DNA of 64,000 nucleotides from the NCBI GenBank assembly GCA_000753455.2, contig LM994670.1, positions 1,447,873 to 1,511,872 on the forward strand, given 5' to 3'. The notes under the pieces were generated by a model that saw nothing but the letters and a program-made list of their open reading frames with translations, was not told the DNA's origin and searched no databases. A program made the translations under genes and the position numbers. The stretch's first letter is position 1. The number at the start of each line of letters is the position of its first letter. Shown one piece after another: positions 27,084-35,571 of the stretch. The DNA comes from Clostridium jeddahitimonense. GTDB lineage: Bacteria > Bacillota > Clostridia > Clostridiales > Clostridiaceae.

Positions 27084-28106
27084 GTGAGAAAATTAAGTAA
27101 AGTATTAGGCGTAATATTATCTATTATGATAACAGTTGGTATGTTTTTTGGGTGTAGCACAATGAAAGTTGAATCAAAGGAAAGTATAATAGTTACAGAT
27201 CAATTAGGCAGAGAGGTTGAAATAGATAAAGTTCCGGAAAAAATAGTCTCATCTTATTATATATCTACTTCTTTATTAGTTAACCTAGGAGTTAAGGACA
27301 AACTAGTAGGGATAGAAGGTAAGGCAAATACAAGAGAACTATATAAGAAGGCTTCACCAGAGCTTATAGATTTACCTACAGTAGGAAATAGTAAAGAGAT
27401 AAATGTAGAAGAATGTGCAAGTCTTGAGGCAGATCTAGTTATTATACCAGCTAGATTAGAGAGCTTTATAGAAAAGTTTGAAGCTTTAAACATACCTGTA
27501 ATAGCTATTGAACCAGAAACTCTAGATGGATTTATGGAATCAGTAGATTTATTGTCAAAAGCAGTAGGGAAAGAAGAAGAAGGAAAAGAGTTAAATGCTT
27601 ACTACAAAAGTATAATAGAAAAAGTTGAAGGATTAACTAAAGATGTTACTGACAAACCAAAGGTATACTTATCAGGAAGTGATAGTATCTTAAAAACTTG
27701 TACATCAAAAATGTATCAGAATTATTTAATAGAACTTTGTGGTGGAGAAAATGTGACATCTAATTTAACTGATGGTTATTGGTCAAATATTTCAGTTGAA
27801 GAGCTCATAAAGTATAATCCAGAAAAGATATATATGGTAGGATATGCGACTTATTCAAAGGAAGATGTTTTAAAAGATTCAACGCTACAAACTATAGAGG
27901 CAATAAAAAATAAAGATGTATATACTTTTCCATCAACTTTAGAAGCTTGGGATTATCCAACACCAAGTTCAATATTAGGAATGTTATGGCTTACTAATAA
28001 TTTATATCCTGAAAAGTATTCTGAAGAGGAGTATAAGATGGATGCTACAGAATTTTATAAGAAGTTTTATGGAATAGACGTAACTGAGGAAGAAATAGGA
28101 TTATGA
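27084..28106 (+). CDS. ABC transporter substrate-binding lipoprotein (BtuF/FecB/MolA class)
   Basis: This 340-residue lipoprotein has a lipobox ending FFGC with Cys24, followed by the helical-backbone periplasmic-binding fold (TDQLGREVEIDKVPEKIV, then EECASLEADLVII). Class III binding proteins carry haem, siderophores, cobalamin or, in the MolA branch, molybdate/tungstate. The adjacency to a molybdenum hydroxylase favours molybdate or tungstate, but this is inference. GTG start with GAGGGGG upstream; the stop overlaps the permease start by four bases. Confidence 0.85.
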   Translation: MRKLSKVLGVILSIMITVGMFFGCSTMKVESKESIIVTDQLGREVEIDKVPEKIVSSYYISTSLLVNLGVKDKLVGIEGKANTRELYKKASPELIDLPTVGNSKEINVEECASLEADLVIIPARLESFIEKFEALNIPVIAIEPETLDGFMESVDLLSKAVGKEEEGKELNAYYKSIIEKVEGLTKDVTDKPKVYLSGSDSILKTCTSKMYQNYLIELCGGENVTSNLTDGYWSNISVEELIKYNPEKIYMVGYATYSKEDVLKDSTLQTIEAIKNKDVYTFPSTLEAWDYPTPSSILGMLWLTNNLYPEKYSEEEYKMDATEFYKKFYGIDVTEEEIGL

Positions 28107-29083
28107 TTAAGAAACATCTAAAGCTATATCACAGTATAATATTAATTCTTATAATAATATTATCGTTATTTATTGGAAGATATAAAATTGATTTAATGGA
28201 ACTATTAAATGACGGGCTATTAAGTAGAGATTTTACAATATTTTTTAATATAAGATTACCAAGGGTAATTCTTGTTGTATTTAGTGGTGGAGGTTTAGCT
28301 TTAGCTGGTATGGTTTTTCAAAGTATATTTCAAAACCCATTAATATCACCAGACGTATTAGGGGTAACATCAGGGTGTTCTTTAGGTGCAGCCTTAGCTA
28401 TTATTTTTATGGCTGCAAACCCGCTAATGATACAATTTATGGCATTTTTAACAGGTATGATTGCAGTAGAGTTTTCAGTGCTTTTATCAAAAAATATGGG
28501 AGGTAATAAAATCTTAGGACTTGTAATCTCTGGAATAGTAACTCAAGCTTTAGCTTCTGCTATGATTATGATATTAAAATATTTTGCAGATCCTTATAAA
28601 GAACTTCCTGCTATTGATTATTGGCTTATGGGAGGATTTCATAATAGCAATTGGGATAATATTATTTATGTAATACCTCCGGTTATAGTATCTATAGTAA
28701 TTCTTTATTTATTAAGATGGAGATTAAAAGTTTGTACAATGGGAGATGTTCAAGCTACTTTATTAGGTGTAGATATAAAAAAGATAAGAATTATTACTAT
28801 TCTTATCTCAACATTGTTAGTATCAGTAGTTGTATCAGTGGCAGGGGTTGTTAGTTGGATTGGTATATTAGCTCCTCATATAGTAAAATCATATGCTAAA
28901 GATGATATAAGCAAAAATATGATTTTAACAGTACTTATGGGTGGAATGATAATGTTAGTAGCAGATACAGCAGCTAGAAGTTTAACAACAACAGAAATTC
29001 CTATAAGTATACTAACATCACTGGTAGGTGCACCTTTCTTAGTCTATCTTATTAGCAGAAGAGGTGATTTAAATAAGAGATAG
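28103..29083 (+). CDS. ABC transporter permease (FecCD/BtuC family)
   Basis: This 326-residue inner-membrane permease of the BtuCD class has about nine to ten helices. It shows the RLPRVILVVFSGGGLALAGMVFQ start, NPLISPDVLGVTSG, and the coupling-helix region SWIGILAPHIVKSYAKDD. It pairs with the binding protein before it and the ATPase after it. The ATPase frame begins inside its last codons. Confidence 0.92.
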   Translation: MIKKHLKLYHSIILILIIILSLFIGRYKIDLMELLNDGLLSRDFTIFFNIRLPRVILVVFSGGGLALAGMVFQSIFQNPLISPDVLGVTSGCSLGAALAIIFMAANPLMIQFMAFLTGMIAVEFSVLLSKNMGGNKILGLVISGIVTQALASAMIMILKYFADPYKELPAIDYWLMGGFHNSNWDNIIYVIPPVIVSIVILYLLRWRLKVCTMGDVQATLLGVDIKKIRIITILISTLLVSVVVSVAGVVSWIGILAPHIVKSYAKDDISKNMILTVLMGGMIMLVADTAARSLTTTEIPISILTSLVGAPFLVYLISRRGDLNKR

Positions 29084-29852
29084 TTTAAATATAAAAAATA
29101 TAGAATTTTATTATGGAGATTATAAAGTTTTAGATAAAATTAATATGAAGCTAAAACCTGGAGAGATTAATATATTAATAGGAGTAAATGGCGCTGGAAA
29201 AACAACTCTGCTAAAAGCTATATCTGGATTATTAAAAGATATTAGAGGGACTGTTTATTATGATGATTTAGATTTAAAGAATATGAGTTATAGAGAGAAA
29301 GGGAAACTTATATCATTTATACCTCAAAATATTCATACAGATCAAAATTATTCTGTTTTAGATATTGTTGTTATGGGTATTACGCCATATTTATCATTAT
29401 TTGAAAATCCAAGAGAAGAGCACTATGAGATAGGTAGACAAATTTTAAAAGAATTAAACATATATCACTTGAAAGATAATAGTATAGGAGAGTTAAGTGG
29501 TGGAGAAAGAAGAATGGTCTATTTAGGAAGAGTATTAATGCAAAAGTGCAAGATTATTCTTTTAGATGAACCAAATACATTTTTAGATTATGTAAGACAA
29601 CACGATTTTTTTACATTTATAAGTAAGTTTGTCAAAGAGAAGAAGCTTATTACTTTGTTCACTATACATGATATAAATCTTGCTTTGAGATATGCTGATA
29701 GGATTCATATTTTAGACGAAAACAAGATTATAGACGTAGTTAATTGTAGAGAAAGTGGATATGAGAAAAGAATATTAGAGTCCTTAAAGAAAATATATAT
29801 GAGAGATTTTTCTATAGTAGATACAAAAGTAGGGCCAATGATTATTTGTTAA
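29073..29852 (+). CDS. ABC transporter ATP-binding protein, apparent ATA start
   Basis: This 259-residue ATPase has Walker A GVNGAGKT, signature LSGGERRMV, Walker B IILLDEPN and an H-loop THD-like IHDINLALRYADR, completing the BtuCDF-class importer. The conserved first strand (LNIKNIEFYYGDYKVLDKINMKL) lies upstream of the first ATG (29145), so initiation there would remove part of the fold. The frame opens after a TAA at 29070, and the only codon with the right spacing from GAAGAGGTG (29059-29067) is ATA at 29073, overlapping the permease end. A sequencing error is the alternative. Confidence 0.85.
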   Translation: MRDSLNIKNIEFYYGDYKVLDKINMKLKPGEINILIGVNGAGKTTLLKAISGLLKDIRGTVYYDDLDLKNMSYREKGKLISFIPQNIHTDQNYSVLDIVVMGITPYLSLFENPREEHYEIGRQILKELNIYHLKDNSIGELSGGERRMVYLGRVLMQKCKIILLDEPNTFLDYVRQHDFFTFISKFVKEKKLITLFTIHDINLALRYADRIHILDENKIIDVVNCRESGYEKRILESLKKIYMRDFSIVDTKVGPMIIC

Positions 29853-29867
29853 GGATAAGAAGTGCTT

Positions 29868-29893
29868 AAAATCTAAGCACTTTTATATCCAGA
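29868..29893 (+). terminator. Terminator of the ABC importer genes
   Basis: AAGTGCTTA/TAAGCACTT hairpin followed by TTA; it closes the purine/ABC region. Confidence 0.8.
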
Positions 29894-29896
29894 AAG

Positions 29897-30043
29897 TTAT
29901 ACGATTTTTACTTCCTTATGTCCGCATACATCACATTTATAATAAATCTTATCATATTGCTTATTATCATAAGCATAAGGATATTCTTCCATTATTTCTC
30001 CACAGATAGGACATATAAATTCTTCAGATTTTTTAGATACCAT
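29897..30043 (-). CDS. 48-residue zinc-ribbon protein
   Basis: The reading frame encodes MVSKKSEEFICPICGEIM at the start and CDVCGHKEVKIV at the end, giving two CxxC knuckles about 26 residues apart, a typical zinc-ribbon. AGGGGG lies nine bases before the ATG on the minus strand and a good promoter (TTGATA-17-TATAAT) lies further upstream. The function is unknown; small ribbons of this kind bind nucleic acid or metal. It is too short for most gene finders. Confidence 0.75.
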   Translation of the reverse strand: MVSKKSEEFICPICGEIMEEYPYAYDNKQYDKIYYKCDVCGHKEVKIV

Positions 30044-30077
30044 TGAAGGAACCCCCTATAATAATATTTTAATAAAT

Positions 30078-30106
30078 ATTATATAATTAATTAATGCAAT
30101 TATCAA
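30078..30106 (-). promoter_or_regulatory. Sigma-A promoter of the zinc-ribbon gene
   Basis: On the minus strand TTGATA (30101-30106) and TATAAT (30078-30083) are 17 bases apart. Confidence 0.65.
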
Positions 30107-30110
30107 AAAT

Positions 30111-30152
30111 AAAGTATAAAAAACTCGGTAATTACCGAGTTTTTTATACTTT
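30111..30152. terminator. Long perfect palindromic terminator
   Basis: A 42-base perfect palindrome with 21-bp arms, containing ACTCGGTAATTACCGAGT flanked by A6/T6. It overlaps the stop codon of the lipoprotein gene and can terminate in either direction. Confidence 0.9.
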
Positions 30153-30573
30153 AGTGTTTTAACTTTCCAACTACTGGAGAGCTACTTAATATTCCAGAAC
30201 CATGAGAAACATTTTTTATTGATTCTGTTGCATCTGTTCCTGCTTTACAGCCGTGATGTTCACCATTTGGGAAATTACTAGTTACATCATAAACAACTCC
30301 GTCAACAGCTATGTATGCAGGTTGACCATTTGTGCCATTATACTTTGATAATTCATCAAGAGTGAAAGTTTTTTCAGTTCCTGAATTGCTTGATTCATTT
30401 TTATTTGTAGTTGAATTATTAGTAGAGTTTTCAGGTTTATTTTTATCATTTGTAGTAGTATTATTAGTACCAGTACCAGTACCAGTACCAGTATTACTAC
30501 AACCAACAAAAATACCTACTATTAATAGAGCTACTAATAGGAAACTAATAGTTTTTGGAAAATGTTTTTTCAT
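30151..30573 (-). CDS. Cytochrome b5-domain lipoprotein
   Basis: This 140-residue secreted lipoprotein has a signal peptide with lipobox VGC, then a low-complexity Gly-Thr/Asn/Ser linker, then a cytochrome b5-like domain (FTLDELSKYNG...AYIAVDGVVYDVTSNFPNGEHHGCKAGTD...SHGSGIL). The NGEHHG loop and later His are the haem- or steroid-binding positions in clostridial relatives, which lack the classical HPGG. It probably acts at the membrane surface as a small redox or haem-binding protein. I chose the ATG at 30573 because AAGGAG precedes it. Confidence 0.85.
   Translation of the reverse strand: MKKHFPKTISFLLVALLIVGIFVGCSNTGTGTGTGTNNTTTNDKNKPENSTNNSTTNKNESSNSGTEKTFTLDELSKYNGTNGQPAYIAVDGVVYDVTSNFPNGEHHGCKAGTDATESIKNVSHGSGILSSSPVVGKLKH
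30466..30493. repeat. AGTACC hexanucleotide tandem repeat
   Basis: Four full copies plus a partial copy of AGTACC, encoding alternating Gly-Thr in the linker of the cytochrome b5 lipoprotein. Copy-number change would lengthen the linker without shifting the frame. Confidence 0.9.
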
Positions 30574-30658
30574 TTTAATTACTCCTTTAAATTTTATATT
30601 TTGGAACAAATAATTCCATTATAAAAATATTATTTGTTAAATAAGATGAATTTATTCT

Positions 30659-30841
30659 ATGGATGATAATAAAAATATATACTGCATATATAATCAAATA
30701 GGAAAGTGTTTTATTTGCAGATATTTAGAAATAGAGAATGATAGATCTAGTAGTGAAAATAACCTCAAACTAGATTATTATAGTGTTTTATATCCAAAAG
30801 GAACTGTAAACTTAATAGTAGATGATCCAGGACGTGAATGA
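30659..30841 (+). CDS. Small Cys-containing protein, hypothetical
   Basis: This 60-residue frame (YCIYNQIGKCFICRYLEIEND at the start, YPKGTVNLIVDDPGRE at the end) contains three cysteines early on and a plausible composition. No good ribosome-binding site precedes the ATG, but a terminator directly follows the stop codon, which supports a real transcript. The function is unknown. Confidence 0.5.
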   Translation: MDDNKNIYCIYNQIGKCFICRYLEIENDRSSSENNLKLDYYSVLYPKGTVNLIVDDPGRE

Positions 30842-30855
30842 TAATATTGAAATAA

Positions 30856-30890
30856 AAACAAGAGGTTATTTTTAGTCTCTTGTTTTTTAT
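30856..30890 (+). terminator. Rho-independent terminator
   Basis: AACAAGAG/CTCTTGTT arms followed by TTTT after the small Cys-containing ORF. Confidence 0.75.
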
Positions 30891-31008
30891 AAATTTATAT
30901 TGTGTAAATTGTATGCAGTTGAATTTTAATAATATATAGAAAAAAATATTAGCTTTATGATAAAATGATGAAAACGATAAGATGTATAAACGAATGAGGG
31001 GAGAAAAA

Positions 31009-33759
31009 ATGAAAGGTAAAGTATTAGAATTAGTAAGGTCACGAAGTAATTATATATCTATAGAGGAATTAAGTGAATTTACTGCTACATCAATAAGTGA
31101 AGAATTATTTATAAGTAGAAATTTAGCTAGTCAGTACTTGAATGAACATGTATTAGAAAAAAAGGTTATCAAGATAACTGGGAGGCCAGTATATTTTTTT
31201 GAGAAAAGTGTAGTTGAAAAAATTTATAATGTAAACTTGCGTAAAGATACATTTTCATTAACTGAATTTTTAGAAATAATAAGGCCTAAAAAAGATGAAA
31301 TAAAGGATTTTAATAAATTAATAGGATTTGATGGTAGTTTAAGCTATAATGTTGAACAATGTAAGGCTGCTATAACATACCCTCCTCATGGGCTACCGAT
31401 ATTATTTTATGGACCAACTGGAACAGGAAAAAGTTTTATGGCACAGCTTATGCATGAATATGCAATAAATAATGGAATTATAGATAAAGATAAAAAACTA
31501 GTTATAGTTAATTGCGCTGAGTTTACAAATAACCCTGAATTATTAACAGCAAATCTTTTCGGATCTAAAAAAGGCGCATATACTGGTGCAGATAAAGATA
31601 ATGTAGGACTTTTAAGAATTGCAGATGGTGGGATATTATTTTTAGATGAAATTCATTGTCTTAAGCCTGAATGTCAGGAAAAGCTATTTTTATTTATGGA
31701 TAAAGGAATATATCATATGGTAGGAGATAATGAAACTTGGTATGAGTCAAAAGTAAGATTAGTATTTGCTACAACTGAAAATCCACAAGAAGTTTTGTTA
31801 AAAACACTATTAAGAAGAATTGCAATTATTTCAACTATACCATCATTAGAAGAAAGACATATAGAAGAAAGAAAAGCTTTAATTTATCACATATTTAAAA
31901 GCGAATCTAATAGGATAGGAATAGAAATTAGAATAAGTAATGCAGTATATAAGATGCTATTAAATGGTAAGTTTACAGGGAATATCGGACATATTAAGAA
32001 TTTAATAAGAGCGGGATGTGCTAATGCGTTCTTAAAGTATAATGAAGATGATAAATATCTAGGGGTTAGTATTTATAATATGCCTCAGTATTTAATAAAC
32101 GAATCATTAAAGGATAATATTAATGTTGAAAGTACCTTCGATAAAAAGATGATAGATATAGAGCAAATAAATCCTAAAAATATCAAAAAGACCAATTCTA
32201 AGATAGTTTCTTTTTATGAAGATATAATTAAAGAATTTAATATATACTTAGAAAATAGAAGCGAATTTACGAAAGTAGTTGACAAGTATTATATATTACT
32301 AGAAAAATTATATGATAATATATTATATCTTGATAGTGTTATATCAAATCAGAAAATAGAATACATAACAAAAATATTGCAAAATATTTTTGATATAGTA
32401 AATAAACAGTATAAATTAGAAGTTTATAATAATGATATTATAGCTTATGCAAAGTTTTTAAATGACTATATTGAGAGTAATTCTAATATAGTTTTATGGG
32501 AAAAATATAATAAGGATATAGTTAAGAGGTTCAATGAGGAATGTAAGTTAAAATATAGTAGAGAGTATCATATTGCTTTAGAAATAAATAAATTGATAGA
32601 TAATAGTTTGGATATAGCTTTATCAGATATGGAATTAAGTTTGTTGGCTATTAATATTAAATCATATAATAAAGAAATAGATATTAATAGAGTTCCAGGA
32701 ATAATATTAAGTCATGGATACTCTACAGCTAGTAGTATAGCAGATGCTGTAAATAAGCTTATAGGTAATTATGTTTTTGATGCTATAGATATGCCATTAG
32801 GGGTTAGTACTGAAGAGATTATCGAAAAAGTAAAAGTACATATTAATAGGATTGGGAATGTAAATGAGCTAATATTATTGGTTGATATGGGGTCTCTAGA
32901 AGATATTTACTCTGGTATTCAGAGAGATATAAATATTGATATAGGTATAGTAAATAATATAACAACAAGACTAGCATTAGATATTGGATTTAAACTTGTA
33001 CAAGGGGTTGAAACTGAAAATATATTAAAAGAAGCTTGTGAAAGTAATTACTCTACATATAAATATATAAAAAATAGAAAGAGAGAGAAAGCTATTATAG
33101 CAGTATGTCCTTCGGGTTTAGGTACATCTAAAAAAATAGCTGAGCTAATAAATAAAAGTTTGCCTAAGAATATAGAAGTTAACATATTCCCTTGTGATTA
33201 TGGAGTAATAATAGATGAGAGTAAATTAAAAGGTTTGATGGATAAGTTTGAAATAGAATTAATAATAGGAACTATAAATCCTAATATTAATAATATACCT
33301 TTTATTTCTTTAGAAAATATTATAACAAATCAAAAGTTAGAAGAATTAGAAAGTATACTTGAAAATTATTTAACTGTTGAAGAGTTTGCACAATTCAAAA
33401 AGAATATAATAAAGACATTTTCATTATCAAACATTCTTAATTATCTTACAATTCTAAGTCCTGAAAAAGTCTTAGATGTTGTTGAAGAGGTAGTATGTGA
33501 TTTAGAGAGAAGATTGAATATAAAGCTAAAAAGTAATATAAAAATTGGGCTATATATACATATGTCTTGTTTAATTGAGAGATTGATTACTAAAAGTTAC
33601 ATAACTACTTATTTCAATATTGAAGATTTTAAAAAGAATAATCAAGAGTTTATAGATATAGTAAGAGAATCAGCGAATCCTATAGAGACATACTTTAGTG
33701 TCGAAATACCTGTCGAAGAAATGGGATATATATATGACTACATAAACAATAATGAATAA
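31009..33759 (+). CDS. LevR-like sigma-54 activator with PRD and PTS domains
   Basis: This 916-residue regulator has an N-terminal winged-helix-like region (YISIEELSEFTATSISEELFIS), an AAA+ domain with Walker A GPTGTGKS from residue 135 and GAYTGA at 189-194, a first PRD, an EIIA-Man-like domain with candidate phospho-His 569 (LSHGYSTAS), an EIIB-like domain with Cys700 (CPSGLGTS), and a C-terminal second PRD (LYIHMSCLIERL). PRD1 ends LLAINIKSYN, with no His at the expected spot. It would activate the neighbouring PTS operon, tuned by PTS phosphorylation. ATG 31009 follows GAGGGGAG. Confidence 0.92.
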   Translation: MKGKVLELVRSRSNYISIEELSEFTATSISEELFISRNLASQYLNEHVLEKKVIKITGRPVYFFEKSVVEKIYNVNLRKDTFSLTEFLEIIRPKKDEIKDFNKLIGFDGSLSYNVEQCKAAITYPPHGLPILFYGPTGTGKSFMAQLMHEYAINNGIIDKDKKLVIVNCAEFTNNPELLTANLFGSKKGAYTGADKDNVGLLRIADGGILFLDEIHCLKPECQEKLFLFMDKGIYHMVGDNETWYESKVRLVFATTENPQEVLLKTLLRRIAIISTIPSLEERHIEERKALIYHIFKSESNRIGIEIRISNAVYKMLLNGKFTGNIGHIKNLIRAGCANAFLKYNEDDKYLGVSIYNMPQYLINESLKDNINVESTFDKKMIDIEQINPKNIKKTNSKIVSFYEDIIKEFNIYLENRSEFTKVVDKYYILLEKLYDNILYLDSVISNQKIEYITKILQNIFDIVNKQYKLEVYNNDIIAYAKFLNDYIESNSNIVLWEKYNKDIVKRFNEECKLKYSREYHIALEINKLIDNSLDIALSDMELSLLAINIKSYNKEIDINRVPGIILSHGYSTASSIADAVNKLIGNYVFDAIDMPLGVSTEEIIEKVKVHINRIGNVNELILLVDMGSLEDIYSGIQRDINIDIGIVNNITTRLALDIGFKLVQGVETENILKEACESNYSTYKYIKNRKREKAIIAVCPSGLGTSKKIAELINKSLPKNIEVNIFPCDYGVIIDESKLKGLMDKFEIELIIGTINPNINNIPFISLENIITNQKLEELESILENYLTVEEFAQFKKNIIKTFSLSNILNYLTILSPEKVLDVVEEVVCDLERRLNIKLKSNIKIGLYIHMSCLIERLITKSYITTYFNIEDFKKNNQEFIDIVRESANPIETYFSVEIPVEEMGYIYDYINNNE

Positions 33760-33782
33760 AATATTGAAAAATAAGGCGTGTC

Positions 33783-33800
33783 ACTTATCGACAGATAAGT
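33783..33800. promoter_or_regulatory. Dyad abutting the PTS -24 element
   Basis: ACTTATC-GACA-GATAAGT is a perfect inverted repeat ending one base before TGGCAC. An outer, imperfect GCGTG/CACGC pairing extends it over the -24 box. It could be a regulator site or an operator that blocks RpoN binding. Confidence 0.5.
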
Positions 33801-33817
33801 TGGCACGCTTCTTGCTT
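33800..33817 (+). promoter_or_regulatory. Sigma-54 promoter of the mannose-family PTS operon
   Basis: TTGGCACGCTTCTTGCTT matches the RpoN consensus, with GG (33802-33803) and GC (33814-33815) ten bases apart, 45 bases before the IIA start codon. Confidence 0.95.
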
Positions 33818-33859
33818 ATATATAAGGTGTAACTAAAGATTATTTTTGGAGGTGAAAAA

Positions 33860-34294
33860 ATGAGAAAATATTATCTAGCATCACATGGAGAATTGGCTGC
33901 AGGAATATTATCTTCAATGAATTTAATTGTAGGTGAAGTCGCAAATATCAAAGCATTAGCTTTAGAGAAAGGAAATCATCCAGATAATTTGGCTGATATA
34001 GTTAGAGATGATATTAGAAAAAGTGGAGAAGAAGTGGAATTTGTAATTTTCACTGATATAGCAGGAGGAAGTGTTAACACTGCTATGACTAAACTTTGCT
34101 CTAATGAAAATGTAACTGTTATATCAGGAATGAATTTAGGATTAGTTTTAGAATTTGTTTTATCAGGAGGCTATTTACCAGTAGAAGAAGCGGCAATTAA
34201 TGCTATTAACACTGGTAAAGAAGGAATGGTATTTTTAAACAAAAAGAAATTAGATGAAAACATTAAGTCAGAAGGAGAAGAAGAAATATGGTAA
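33860..34294 (+). CDS. PTS mannose-family IIA component
   Basis: This 144-residue cytosolic phosphocarrier has the phospho-accepting His9 (ASHGELAAGIL), the DIAGGSVNTA motif and NLGLVLEF, all typical of IIA-Man. It receives phosphate from HPr and passes it to IIB. It is the first gene after the sigma-54 promoter, with GGAGGTG upstream; its last seven bases overlap IIB. Confidence 0.93.
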   Translation: MRKYYLASHGELAAGILSSMNLIVGEVANIKALALEKGNHPDNLADIVRDDIRKSGEEVEFVIFTDIAGGSVNTAMTKLCSNENVTVISGMNLGLVLEFVLSGGYLPVEEAAINAINTGKEGMVFLNKKKLDENIKSEGEEEIW

Positions 34295-34761
34295 TTTTAA
34301 CTAGAATTGATGACAGACTATTACATGGGCAAGTAGCTTTTGCTTGGACTAAATCTTTAGGAGTAGATGCTATATTAGTTGCTAATGATAATGCAGCTAC
34401 AGATCCTATAACTAAGATGGCTATAAAAATGGCAGCTCCAAATGGAGTAAAGTTAGCTATTAAAACAGTTAAAGAAGGAATAGAATTGTTAAACAATCCA
34501 AAATCTGAAAAAGTTAAAATATTTGTAGTTGTTAAAAATACAGAAGATGCGGCATTAATTGCTAAAGAAGGTAAAGGTATAAACCTAGTTAATGTTGGTG
34601 GGATAAAGAAACAAGAAGGAAAGAGAATGTTAACAAAAGCAGTTTTTGTTGATGATAAGGATATTACAAATTTAAGATCAATTGAGGAACTAGGAATTGA
34701 AGTAGAAGTAAGACAGGTTCCTACAGATGCAAAGAAGAGTTTATCAGAGTTATTAAAATAA
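34288..34761 (+). CDS. PTS mannose/sorbose-family IIB component
   Basis: This 157-residue protein has the phospho-His13 motif RIDDRLLHGQVAFAW, followed by ILVANDNAATDPITKMAIKMA and GGIKKQEGKR. It transfers phosphate to the incoming sugar bound by IIC/IID. The ATG overlaps the IIA stop (ATGGTAA), implying translational coupling. Confidence 0.93.
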   Translation: MVILTRIDDRLLHGQVAFAWTKSLGVDAILVANDNAATDPITKMAIKMAAPNGVKLAIKTVKEGIELLNNPKSEKVKIFVVVKNTEDAALIAKEGKGINLVNVGGIKKQEGKRMLTKAVFVDDKDITNLRSIEELGIEVEVRQVPTDAKKSLSELLK

Positions 34762-34782
34762 GAATATAAAGGGGAAATAAAA

Positions 34783-35571
34783 ATGATAGTACAAGCTTTA
34801 TTAGTAGGACTAGTAGTTTTACTTTGTTTCTTAGGTGAATTTTACTTAGGTTATACAATGACAAGAAGACCACTTGTAGTTTCTGCATTAGTTGGTTTAG
34901 TTTTAGGTGATTTAAAAACTGGTATTATGATAGGAGCAACTTTAGAATTAGTGTTTATGGGAGTTGTTACAATAGGAGCAGCTACTCCACCAGATACATT
35001 AACAGGTTCAGCTTTAGGTACAGCATTTGCAATTCTATTAGGACAAGGAACTGAACTTGCATTTACGTTAGCAATTCCAATATCTTTCCTAGCACAATTT
35101 TTAATAGTTGCTAATTTTATAGCAAGAGCTAATTTAAATGGAAGAGTTGAAAAACATATAGAAAGTGGAAATATAAAGGCAATTGAAAGATTACACTTAG
35201 GTGCTAGTTTAGTATTAGGATTAATATTAGCTGCAGTTACAACATTAGCTATCGCATTAGGACATGATGTAATGAAGTCATTTATAGATATGATACCACA
35301 AGTAATAATTGATGGTTTAAATGTTGCAGGTGGATTATTACCAGCAGTTGGTTTTGCATTATTACTTAAGCTTATGTGGTCTAAACAAATGGCCATGTAT
35401 TACTTCTTAGGATTTATATTAGTTTCATATTTCAATTTACCTATATTAGCAGTAGCTATTGCTGGTGTTATTTTAGCAGGAATTTTCTATCAAGAAGGTA
35501 ACTTTAGATTGTTAAATATGAAGGCAGCAACAACTTGTAATGATGATGAGGAGGATCTTTTCAATGACTAA
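34783..35571 (+). CDS. PTS mannose/sorbose-family IIC component
   Basis: This 262-residue membrane component has about seven helices with the family's RRPLVVSALVGLVLGDLKTGIMIGATLELVFMG segment and GAATPPD. It forms the translocation channel with IID. AAAGGGG precedes the ATG. The acidic C-terminus overlaps the IID start by eight bases. Confidence 0.93.
   Translation: MIVQALLVGLVVLLCFLGEFYLGYTMTRRPLVVSALVGLVLGDLKTGIMIGATLELVFMGVVTIGAATPPDTLTGSALGTAFAILLGQGTELAFTLAIPISFLAQFLIVANFIARANLNGRVEKHIESGNIKAIERLHLGASLVLGLILAAVTTLAIALGHDVMKSFIDMIPQVIIDGLNVAGGLLPAVGFALLLKLMWSKQMAMYYFLGFILVSYFNLPILAVAIAGVILAGIFYQEGNFRLLNMKAATTCNDDEEDLFND

Noticed and set aside
30466..30493. AGTACC repeats as a CRISPR-like array
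   Set aside because: Units are six bases, contiguous and in a coding linker, with no spacers.
30982..31008. Upstream ATG as start of the LevR-like regulator
   Set aside because: GAGGGGAG lies between it and the ATG at 31009, marking the latter as the start.
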